Shown one piece after another: positions 1 to 5,147 of a stretch of 6,423 nt of DNA. This stretch comes from JAYGED01 sp046582565 (GTDB taxonomy: Bacteria; Pseudomonadota; Alphaproteobacteria; JAAXGF01), in contig JAYGED010000250.1 in assembly GCA_046582565.1 (NCBI GenBank), positions 1-6,423 on the forward strand. Direction: 5' to 3'. The notes beneath the pieces are model-generated. The model was not told the origin of the DNA, searched no databases, and was given only the letters and a program-made list of their open reading frames with translations. The first letter of the stretch is position 1. Each line of letters begins with the position of its first letter. A program made the position numbers and the translations under genes.

Positions 1-280
1 ACTCGTGGCCTTTCAAAAACGGAATTTGCCTGGTGACATCCTTCGGTTCGAAATACTCGGAGGTGATCAGGCCCGGCTGGCGAGTCGGTTCCAGCAAGGT
101 CTTCCGGCCGATCAGAAGCGATCCATTCTGCTTGAAACCCACGGCGGCCGCGTGCTCTTGGTAGGCTCTTCGGCTGGCTGCCACCGCCTGACGGATGTGG
201 GGATTTGCGGTGGATTGAAGGACCAGAGAGGCATTGCGCCCGGAAGCATGAAAGCCGGGTATCTCCTCTTTTTCAATGAC
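1..280 (-). pseudogene. 5'-truncated FAD-dependent oxidoreductase (DAO family) fragment, open to the window edge
   Basis: Reading the minus strand leftwards from 280 gives 93 codons without a stop, beginning VIEKEEIPGFHASGRNASL and containing GFKQNGSLLIGR further on. This matches the early part of DAO-type FAD-dependent oxidoreductases (D-amino-acid dehydrogenase/glycine oxidase-like). The VIEKEE segment is the end of the second beta strand, whose glutamate normally contacts the FAD ribose, and the ASGRNASL segment follows it as in the family. The first roughly 25-30 codons, which should carry the start codon and the GxGxxG dinucleotide-binding loop, are missing; in their place lies the 5' end of rplM in another frame. 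No ATG occurs in the 93 codons, so a functional product is unlikely. The remainder of the gene lies beyond position 1. Family assignment is from recalled motifs; the exact substrate class is unknown. Confidence 0.72.
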
Positions 281-390
281 CGCAGCCGGTTGGCGATGAC
301 AACGGCGAGACGCCCGAGGACGACACCCTCAGCGTCAACCACAAACCACGGCTTCTCGATGTCGGAAGGCGTGGCGTTATAGGTCTTCAT
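281..390 (-). pseudogene. rplM: rplM 5' fragment (ribosomal protein L13, first ~37 codons)
   Basis: The minus strand from ATG at 388-390 encodes MKTYNATPSDIEKPW followed by FVVDAEGVVLGRLA and ANRLR. This is the characteristic N-terminus of bacterial ribosomal protein L13, a primary 23S rRNA-binding protein of the large subunit that is normally about 140-155 residues. Similarity stops at RLR (codons 35-37), where L13 should continue with GKH and the rest of the fold. Instead the frame runs into unrelated sequence and ends at a TGA at 112-114, giving a 92-codon hybrid frame. The rest of rplM and the usual following gene rpsI are absent from the window. Its promoter and start region look intact, and the upstream thioesterase is a neighbour I recall for rplM in related bacteria. 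This is therefore the native 5' end of the gene or a duplicate of it, cut by a rearrangement or joined by misassembly. Confidence 0.82.
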
Positions 391-426
391 GGCTTGATCT
401 CAAAAATCTATTCTCAGAAGGCGCGG

Positions 427-454
427 AGTATGCCATAGAATTTTGTACTGTCAA
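427..454 (-). promoter_or_regulatory. Predicted sigma70-type promoter of rplM
   Basis: On the minus strand a perfect -35 hexamer TTGACA (449-454) is followed after 16 nt by CATACT (427-432), four of six matches to the -10 consensus. The start codon lies about 36 nt downstream of the -10. The DNA just upstream of the -35 is strongly AT-rich (about 455-504), compatible with an UP-like element as expected for a ribosomal protein gene. The hexamers are read directly; activity is inference. Confidence 0.6.
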
Positions 455-490
455 CGAGAATAACGCATTAAATCAAATGATTAAGATCGC

Positions 491-504
491 GGTATTATAA
501 TACC
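491..504. repeat. Perfect 14-bp AT-rich palindrome GGTATTATAATACC
   Basis: The 14 bases are identical to their reverse complement. They abut the thioesterase stop codon (505-507) and lie about 37 nt upstream of the rplM -35 box. There is no loop and no T-tract, so this is not a classical terminator hairpin. A weaker inverted repeat, AATCA-AA-TGATT, lies at 471-482 in the same AT-rich spacer. An operator is possible but nothing in the window identifies a regulator. Confidence 0.5.
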
Positions 505-951
505 CTATTTATCTGTATCGCCCAGCGGCGGGATCGAGTAGGTCGCGGTGACGTGGCAGACCGCCTCCTCCTCGCCGTCGGAATGAATGGTCACCTCGCC
601 GACCGCGAGACGCCTGCCGAGTTTCAGAATTCGGGCCTCGGCGATCAGGTCACGGGCGCGCGGGCGGCGCAGAAAATTTGCATTCAGGCTGGTGGTCACC
701 GCCATCTCGACCGGCCCGATCAAGCCGAGCACCAGGGCATAAACGGCCACATCGGCGAGCGCCAGCATGACCGGGCCGCTCACTGTGCCGCCGGGACGCA
801 GATGGCCCTCATCGAACGGCATGCGCATGACCACGCGGCCGGCCTCGATCAGCTCGCAGCGAATGCCGTATTGCACCACCAGCGGCAGCTTTTCATCCGC
901 CAGACGCTCGAACTCGGCGACGGTTATGCGCGGTTTGCCGTATTCAGCCAT
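505..951 (-). CDS. PaaI-family hotdog-fold thioesterase
   Basis: A 148-residue protein of the usual length for single-domain hotdog thioesterases, which hydrolyse acyl-CoA thioesters in the cytoplasm. The core signature is LRPGGTVSGPVMLALADVAV at residues 51-70, the position where PaaI-type enzymes carry the HGG motif followed by LAD; here it has the GTVSG variant. It is followed by IGPVEMAVTTSLNANFLRRP (78-97) and a typical C-terminal strand pair ending VCHVTATYSIP. The ATG at 949-951 is preceded on the minus strand by AAGGA with 8 nt spacing, which supports this start. It reads towards rplM and diverges from the toxin-antitoxin operon across a 69-nt intergenic region. Substrate cannot be told from sequence; the family assignment is firm, the physiological role is not. 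Confidence 0.88.
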   Translation of the reverse strand: MAEYGKPRITVAEFERLADEKLPLVVQYGIRCELIEAGRVVMRMPFDEGHLRPGGTVSGPVMLALADVAVYALVLGLIGPVEMAVTTSLNANFLRRPRARDLIAEARILKLGRRLAVGEVTIHSDGEEEAVCHVTATYSIPPLGDTDK

Positions 952-962
952 GGTGATGATCC

Positions 963-991
963 TTGGTATTAGTCCAAAAAAAGACTATATT
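963..991 (+). promoter_or_regulatory. Predicted promoter of the toxin-antitoxin operon
   Basis: TTGGTA (963-968, four of six to the -35 consensus) is followed after 17 nt by TATATT (986-991, five of six to the -10 consensus). A second possible -10, TATACT at 997-1002, lacks a good -35. The promoter lies in the 69-nt divergent region shared with the thioesterase gene. No convincing promoter for the thioesterase could be assigned on the opposite strand. Confidence 0.5.
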
Positions 992-996
992 TAGTC
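983..996. promoter_or_regulatory. Inverted-repeat operator candidate, GACTA-TATT-TAGTC
   Basis: A 5-bp perfect inverted repeat with a 4-nt spacer overlaps the predicted -10 of the toxin-antitoxin promoter. A third copy of the half-site, TAGTC, lies at 970-974 inside the -35/-10 spacer. Phd/YefM antitoxins are known to bind short palindromes over their own promoters and repress with the toxin as co-repressor, so an autoregulatory operator is the likely reading. Binding is inferred. Confidence 0.5.
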
Positions 997-1008
997 TATA
1001 CTCGTTAT

Positions 1009-1014
1009 AAGGAG
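1009..1014 (+). promoter_or_regulatory. Strong ribosome binding site fixing a TTG start
   Basis: AAGGAG sits 6 nt before the TTG at 1021, an optimal Shine-Dalgarno placement. No ATG or GTG start occurs near it in that frame, so this site decides the antitoxin start. Confidence 0.7.
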
Positions 1015-1020
1015 CCCCTC

Positions 1021-1287
1021 TTGAAACTTCGCATCAAACCGATCAGCCACCTCAAGGCCCACACGGGAGAGGTCATACGCGATCTTTCCGAGCAGGGCGA
1101 GCCCCTCATCATCACCCTGCATGGAGAGGCCGCGGCGGTTCTACAGGATATCGCAAGTTACGAACAAACCCAGGAAACTCTGGCACTCCTGAAAATGCTG
1201 GCCATGAGCGGCAAGAGCCTGGAAGAAGGTAGAGTCCGCCCAGCCGACCGCGCCTTCACCCATATCCGTAAACGAGTTAAAGCCTGA
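1021..1287 (+). CDS. Phd/YefM-family antitoxin
   Basis: An 88-residue protein starting at TTG behind AAGGAG. The N-terminal part (about residues 1-50: IKPISHLKAHTGEVIRDLSE, then EPLIITLHGEAAAVLQDIASYE) is the Phd/YefM fold: a short strand, a helix, a strand pair reading P-L-I-I-T-x-x-G, and the AAVLQ helix that forms the DNA-binding dimer. The C-terminal residues 50-88 are charged and helical or disordered, as expected for the toxin-neutralising tail. It is the first gene of a two-gene operon, 9 nt before the toxin, and its promoter carries an inverted repeat suited to autorepression. Size, order and partner fit a type II toxin-antitoxin module. Assignment is by motif and context; the pairing with a ParE/RelE-fold toxin is common for this antitoxin family. 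Confidence 0.85.
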   Translation: MKLRIKPISHLKAHTGEVIRDLSEQGEPLIITLHGEAAAVLQDIASYEQTQETLALLKMLAMSGKSLEEGRVRPADRAFTHIRKRVKA

Positions 1288-1296
1288 CAACGCTGC

Positions 1297-1620
1297 ATGG
1301 CCTATCGGGTTCTTCTCGTCGAAGACGCAGAACGGGACATCGAGGAGATTTATGCCTATATCATGCGCAATGACTCGATCGATCGCGCCGAGGCTGTCCT
1401 GGACGCCCTTGAGGAGGTATGCGTCAGCCTGAGCGATTTTCCAGAACGCGGGAATATACCAAAGGAATTGCAGGAGATCGGGATTACGGTCTATCGCGAA
1501 ATCCACTTCAAACCCTATCGCATTATTTACCGGATCATCGGCCGGGATGTAGTGATACATGGTGTCTTCGACGGTCGCCGAGACATGGAAAGTCTTCTAC
1601 AACGGCGTATGCTACGATAA
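1297..1620 (+). CDS. ParE/RelE-superfamily toxin
   Basis: A 107-residue protein with the ParE/RelE layout. The N-terminal strand YRVLLVEDAERDIEEIYAYI (residues 3-22) leads into two helices. An LSDFPERGNIPKEL turn (45-58) follows, then the C-terminal sheet YREIHFKPYRIIYRI (66-80) and VVIHGVFDGRRDM (85-97). These correspond to the family's PYRIIY and H-x-R/DGRRD-type segments. RelE members cleave ribosome-bound mRNA and ParE members poison DNA gyrase; the sequence resembles the ParE-annotated branch, but the target cannot be settled here. There is no Shine-Dalgarno before the ATG, which lies 9 nt after the antitoxin stop. Toxin synthesis probably depends on translational coupling to the antitoxin, a usual arrangement that keeps antitoxin in excess. 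The gene looks intact. Confidence 0.86.
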   Translation: MAYRVLLVEDAERDIEEIYAYIMRNDSIDRAEAVLDALEEVCVSLSDFPERGNIPKELQEIGITVYREIHFKPYRIIYRIIGRDVVIHGVFDGRRDMESLLQRRMLR

Positions 1621-1659
1621 ACCTTGAGCATCGTTACCAACGGGAATGGACCGGAATTT

Positions 1660-2463
1660 ATGACCATCCAAGCCACCGCCACCGCCAATGAGGCGATCCT
1701 GCTGCGCGATGATGCGGATGGCATCGCCAGACTGACCCTGAACCGTCCCGCCGCCCGCAATTCCTTGTCCCTGGCTTTGATGGCGGACTTTCAGGCGGCG
1801 CTCGACGCGATCGACGAGGACGATACGGTCAAGCTGGTGGTGATCGCCGGCGCCGGTCCCGGGTTTTGCGCCGGCCACGACCTCAAGGATCTGCGCGCCA
1901 ATCCGACCCGCGCCTACTACGAGCAAACCTTCGCCGCCTCCAGCCGCTTGATGCTGACCATCATGCGCCTGTCCAAGCCGGTGATCGCCCGGGTCCATGG
2001 CATTGCTACCGCCGCCGGCTGTCAGCTTGTCGCCACCTGCGATCTGGCGATCGCCTCCGATGACGCACGGTTCGCCACGCCGGGGGTCAATATCGGTCTG
2101 TTCTGTTCGACCCCCATGGTCGCCCTGGGGCGCAATGTGGGCCGCAAGCAGGCCATGGAGATGCTGCTGACCGGCGAGATGATCGACGCCGAAGAGGCGC
2201 AGCGCATCGGTCTGATCAATCGCGTGGCCCCCGAGGGCGGGCTCGATGCATCGGTCGCCGAACTGGCCGGCACCATCGCCGCCAAATCGCCCCTGGTCTT
2301 GAAAATCGGCAAGCAGGCCTTCTACCGCCAACTCGAAATGGATGTGGAGGACGCTTACGACTACGCCGCCGAGGCCATGACCCTCAATATGCTGGCCCGC
2401 GACGCCGAGGAAGGCATCGACGCCTTCATCGAGAAACGCACTGCGGTCTGGCGCGGCGAGTAA
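1660..2463 (+). CDS. ECHDC3-like enoyl-CoA hydratase/isomerase (crotonase) family protein
   Basis: A 267-residue crotonase-fold protein from ATG 1660; an in-frame TTG at 1624 would add 12 residues but has no ribosome binding site. Visible family features are LTLNRPAARNSLS (26-38), the oxyanion-hole/CoA segment FCAGHDLKDL (69-78), VIARVHGIATAAGCQL (108-123), and the FATPGVNIGLFCSTP block (138-152), which closely resembles the ECHDC3 branch. By alignment to mitochondrial enoyl-CoA hydratase, its catalytic Glu144 corresponds to Gln122 here and Glu164 to Gly142, so neither classical general acid/base is present. It probably binds an acyl-CoA, but a standard 2-enoyl-CoA hydration role is doubtful. 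It starts 39 nt after the toxin stop and ends 6 nt before the CoA-binding protein gene, so it heads a four-gene run. No clear promoter is seen, so transcription may enter from within the toxin gene or from the toxin-antitoxin promoter. Confidence 0.88.
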   Translation: MTIQATATANEAILLRDDADGIARLTLNRPAARNSLSLALMADFQAALDAIDEDDTVKLVVIAGAGPGFCAGHDLKDLRANPTRAYYEQTFAASSRLMLTIMRLSKPVIARVHGIATAAGCQLVATCDLAIASDDARFATPGVNIGLFCSTPMVALGRNVGRKQAMEMLLTGEMIDAEEAQRIGLINRVAPEGGLDASVAELAGTIAAKSPLVLKIGKQAFYRQLEMDVEDAYDYAAEAMTLNMLARDAEEGIDAFIEKRTAVWRGE

Positions 2464-2469
2464 CACGAC

Positions 2470-2964
2470 GTGAATCACGATACCTATCCGGCGTCCCTGT
2501 TGCGCGGCATCCTGCGCCGCTGCAAAACCATGGTTATGGTCGGCGCCAGTCCGAATTGGGTGCGGCCAAGCAACTTCGCCATGAAATATCTGCAAATCAA
2601 GGGCTACCGGATCATTCCGGTAAACCCGGCCAGGGCCGGTGAGGAAATCCTCGGCGAGCGGGTCTATAGCCGCCTCGCCGATATTCCCGAGCCCTTCCCT
2701 ATGGTCGATATCTATCGCAACGCCGAGGCCGCCGGCGAAATCGTCGACGAGGCGATTTCTCTGGCCGCTGATAAAGGCATCGAGGTGGTTTGGATGCAGC
2801 TTGGCGTGCGCAACGACGCGGCGGCGGCGCGGGCCGAGGCGGCCGGGCTGACGGCAGTGATGAACCGCTGCCCCAAGATTGAATATGGGCGCTTTAGTGG
2901 CGAACTCGGCTGGGGCGGCATCAACACCGGGATCATCACCGCCCGGCGCCAGTCGGTGATTTGA
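2470..2964 (+). CDS. CoA-binding Rossmann-fold protein (CoA_binding_2, YccU-like)
   Basis: A 164-residue single-domain protein. It starts at GTG 2470, 6 nt after the preceding stop, with only a weak GCGAG before it; translational coupling is likely. The start is supported because the segment before the first strand (LLRGILRRCKTMVMVGASPN, residues 10-29) is normal in the family. The first Rossmann turn is VGASPNWVRPSNFAMKYL (24-41), then GYRIIPVNP (45-53). A VDIYRN segment (79-84), VVWMQLGVRN (106-115) and the tail MNRCPKIEYGRFSGELGWGG (131-150) follow, all typical of these proteins. Family members bind CoA or acyl-CoA, and the biological role is unsettled. Its position between a crotonase-fold protein and a PLP sulfhydrylase is consistent with acyl-CoA-linked metabolism. 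The last codons fall in the first of three tandem 17-nt repeats. Confidence 0.87.
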   Translation: MNHDTYPASLLRGILRRCKTMVMVGASPNWVRPSNFAMKYLQIKGYRIIPVNPARAGEEILGERVYSRLADIPEPFPMVDIYRNAEAAGEIVDEAISLAADKGIEVVWMQLGVRNDAAAARAEAAGLTAVMNRCPKIEYGRFSGELGWGGINTGIITARRQSVI

Positions 2965-3004
2965 ACATGGCGGTGATTTGAACATGACGGTAATTTGATC
3001 ATGG
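2954..3004 (+). repeat. Three tandem 17-nt repeats carrying stop-start junctions
   Basis: Copies are CGGTGATTTGAACATGG (2954-2970), CGGTGATTTGAACATGA (2971-2987) and CGGTAATTTGATCATGG (2988-3004). Each contains a TGA followed two bases later by an ATG. Copy 1 supplies the stop of the CoA-binding gene (2962-2964) and copy 3 the ATG of the sulfhydrylase (3001). The ATGs of copies 1 and 2 open four-codon minicistrons, MAVI (2967-2981) and MTVI (2984-2998), each ending two bases before the next ATG. Because 17 is not a multiple of three, the three ATGs lie in three different frames. Confidence 0.93.
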
Positions 3005-4290
3005 CTGATGAAAAAGACGATTTTGGAATTGAGACCCGCGCCCTACATGCCGGGGCCCGGCCCGACGCCACCACCGGCGCGCGCTCGACGCCGATCTATC
3101 AGACCACCTCCTATGTTTTCGAAGATATCGATCACGCGGCCTCGCTGTTCAATCTACAGACCTTCGGCTACATCTACTCACGCCTCACCAACCCCACCGT
3201 GGCGGTGCTGGAGGAGCGTATCGCAAGCCTTGAGGGCGGCCGGGGTTCGGTTGCCGCCGCCTCGGGCCACGCCGCCCAGTTCCTGGCCTTTTTCTCGCTC
3301 ATGGAGCCGGGCGACGAATTCGTCTCGTCACGCAATCTGTACGGCGGCTCGATCACCCAGTTCGGCCTCAGCTTCAAGCGTCTGGGCTGGCATTGCCACT
3401 TCGTCGATCCGACCGATCCAGAGAATTTCGCCGCCGCCATCACGCCCAAATGCAAGGCCATCTTCATCGAGGGCCTGGCCAATCCGGGCGGTGTGATCGT
3501 CGATATCGAAGCGGTGGCGGATGTCGCCCGCGCCCATGATATTCCCCTGATCGTCGACAACACCCTGGCGACGCCCTTCCTCTGCCGGCCGTTTGAATGG
3601 GGCGCCGACATCATCCTCCATTCGGCGACCAAATTCATCGGCGGCCATGGCAATTCGCTCGGCGGGCTGGTGGTCGAATCGGGCAAGTTTGACTGGTTCG
3701 CCTCCGGCAAGTTCCCCGGCATGACCGAGCCGGACCCGGCCTACCACGGCCTGACCTTCGCCGAGACCTTCGGCGATTTCGGTTATAGCATGAAGACACG
3801 CGCCGTGGGCCTGCGCGACTTCGGCCCGTCGCTGTCGCCCATGAACGCCTATCTTTTGCTCCAGGGGGTCGAGACCCTGCCGCTCCGCATGGCGCGCCAT
3901 TGCGACAACGCGCAGGCCGTAGCTGAATTTCTCGAGGCCCACCCCAAGGTCGACTGGGTATCCTATGCGGGCCTGAAATCCAGCCCCTATAAGGCCTTGG
4001 CGGAAAAATACACGCCCCGGGGCCCGGGCGCGGTCTTCACCTTCGGCCTGAGCGGCGGGTTCGATGCCGGCGTCCGGCTGGTCGAGGCCTGCGAGCTATT
4101 TTCCCATCTCGCCAATGTGGGCGACACGCGAAGCCTGATCCTGCATCCGGCCTCGACCACCCACCGCCAGCTGTCCGACGAACAGCGCGAAACCAGCGGC
4201 ACCACACCCGAGGTGGTGCGCCTGTCCATCGGCATCGAGACCATCGACGACATCATCGCCGACCTCGATCAGGCCCTGGATAAAGCCTAG
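3001..4290 (+). CDS. metY: O-acetylhomoserine aminocarboxypropyltransferase (O-acetylhomoserine sulfhydrylase)
   Basis: A 429-residue PLP-dependent enzyme of the Cys/Met metabolism family. It joins O-acetylhomoserine with sulfide (or methanethiol) to give homocysteine (or methionine) in the cytoplasm. The N-terminus GIETRALHAGARPDATTGAR (9-28), PIYQTTSYVF (31-40) and FGYIYSRLTNPT (55-66) are the OAH-sulfhydrylase signature. GSVAAASGHAAQ (82-93) is the phosphate-binding region, IVDNTLATPF (184-193) contains the cofactor-ring Asp186, and HSATKFIGGHG (207-217) carries the PLP Schiff-base Lys211. SLILHPASTTHRQLS (near the C-terminus) is the family's carboxylate-binding segment. Length fits MetY rather than the shorter MetB/MetZ, though the symbol is by family. 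ATG 3001 is chosen over an in-frame TTG at 2995. No good Shine-Dalgarno is visible, so initiation may rely on ribosomes terminating in the tandem repeat just upstream. Confidence 0.95.
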   Translation: MADEKDDFGIETRALHAGARPDATTGARSTPIYQTTSYVFEDIDHAASLFNLQTFGYIYSRLTNPTVAVLEERIASLEGGRGSVAAASGHAAQFLAFFSLMEPGDEFVSSRNLYGGSITQFGLSFKRLGWHCHFVDPTDPENFAAAITPKCKAIFIEGLANPGGVIVDIEAVADVARAHDIPLIVDNTLATPFLCRPFEWGADIILHSATKFIGGHGNSLGGLVVESGKFDWFASGKFPGMTEPDPAYHGLTFAETFGDFGYSMKTRAVGLRDFGPSLSPMNAYLLLQGVETLPLRMARHCDNAQAVAEFLEAHPKVDWVSYAGLKSSPYKALAEKYTPRGPGAVFTFGLSGGFDAGVRLVEACELFSHLANVGDTRSLILHPASTTHRQLSDEQRETSGTTPEVVRLSIGIETIDDIIADLDQALDKA

Positions 4291-4302
4291 AGGTCGAGCG
4301 CC

Positions 4303-5145
4303 ATGACGGTGGGACGGCGGCGGTTCATGACCATCGCAGGCTCGGCCTTAGCCGCGACCCTAGGTTTTGCAGCCCGCGCCGCCGAACCCGAGCCCGACTT
4401 ATGGCCGCGCTGGGCGGATCATGATCCGGACTCAACCGCCAGGATCAACCACTCCGCATGGCGGCGCTTCCTGCTGCGCTATATCGCCCAGGGCGAGGAC
4501 GGCATCACTCGCGTTCCCTACGGCGCGGTGGCGGAAGCCGACCGGGACACTCTCGACGGGTATGTGGAAAGCCTCACCGCCCTGACCATCGCCGGCTATA
4601 GCCGCGAGGAGCAATTCGCCTATTGGATCAATCTCTACAACGCGGTGACCATGCAACTGGTGCTCGACCATTACCCGGTGGCGAGCATTATGGATATTTC
4701 GATCTCACCGGACGTATATTCGTTCGGCCCCTGGGATAAAAAGCTGATCGCCATGGACGGCGAGACCCTCAGCCTCGATGACATCGAACACCGTATCCTG
4801 CGCCCCATCTGGCGCGATCCCCGCATCCATTATGCGATCAACTGCGCCTCGGTCGGCGGCCCCAATCTCAGACGCTCGCCGTTCAGCGGCGCCAATGTCG
4901 AGCCCCTGCTCACCATCGCCGCCAAGGATTACATCAACCATGCGCGCGGGGCGGATGTTCGGGACGGCAAACTCCAGGTTTCCAGCCTGTATCGTTGGTA
5001 TGCGGAGGATTTCGGCGACAGCGACTTAGCCGTCATCGAGCATCTGCGTAGCTTTGCCCGGCCTCCTCTCGCTGCGGCCTTGGCGGGCATCGAGACGATA
5101 TCAGGCACTGACTACGACTGGTCCCTCAACGACACTGCCGCCTAG
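4303..5145 (+). CDS. DUF547 protein with a Tat signal peptide
   Basis: A 280-residue protein beginning MTVGRRRFMTIAG, a twin-arginine motif followed by a hydrophobic stretch (about 11-24) and an ARA-A cleavage site near residues 26/27. It is therefore probably exported folded to the periplasm. The mature part is a DUF547 domain: EEQFAYWINLYNAVTMQLVL (102-121), YPVASIMDI (124-132), LSLDDIEHRIL (156-166) and RIHYAINCASVGGPNL (174-189), which includes the conserved His176 and Asn180-Cys181. A further conserved segment is SLYRWYAEDFG (228-238). DUF547 has no firmly established activity that I can name. The gene begins 12 nt after the sulfhydrylase stop with AGAGG overlapping that stop, so it is almost certainly cotranscribed. 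Its stop lies 2 nt from the convergent YeeE/YedE stop. Export of a folded protein hints at a cofactor or disulfide, but none is identified. Confidence 0.87.
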   Translation: MTVGRRRFMTIAGSALAATLGFAARAAEPEPDLWPRWADHDPDSTARINHSAWRRFLLRYIAQGEDGITRVPYGAVAEADRDTLDGYVESLTALTIAGYSREEQFAYWINLYNAVTMQLVLDHYPVASIMDISISPDVYSFGPWDKKLIAMDGETLSLDDIEHRILRPIWRDPRIHYAINCASVGGPNLRRSPFSGANVEPLLTIAAKDYINHARGADVRDGKLQVSSLYRWYAEDFGDSDLAVIEHLRSFARPPLAAALAGIETISGTDYDWSLNDTAA

Positions 5146-5147
5146 TT

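Noticed and set aside
5..382. A 125-codon plus-strand open frame across the rplM/DAO fusion
   Set aside because: It is the complement of recognisable L13 and DAO coding sequence and has no recognisable motifs or clear ribosome binding site.
491..504. Palindrome read as a terminator after the thioesterase gene
   Set aside because: It has no loop, its stem is mostly A/T pairs and no T-tract follows, so it does not fit intrinsic termination.
1..1620. A transposon or IS element as the cause of the rplM break
   Set aside because: I see no transposase, no terminal inverted repeats and no target duplication flanking position 280.
952..1620. A novel defence island around the toxin-antitoxin pair
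   Set aside because: Only a standard two-gene type II module is present, and its neighbours are metabolic or ribosomal genes with no other defence proteins.
1624..1659. TTG 1624 as the start of the crotonase-family gene
   Set aside because: There is no ribosome binding site before it, the 12 extra residues show no family similarity, and ATG 1660 gives the usual length.
1612..2985. A 457-codon open frame on the minus strand opposite the crotonase and CoA-binding genes
   Set aside because: It is antisense to two well-recognised genes, has low-complexity His/Gly/Asp-rich sequence typical of a GC-rich shadow frame, and shows no family motif.
3328..3942. A 204-codon minus-strand open frame inside the sulfhydrylase gene
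   Set aside because: It is antisense to conserved sulfhydrylase motifs, including the PLP lysine region, and is a shadow of high GC at third positions.
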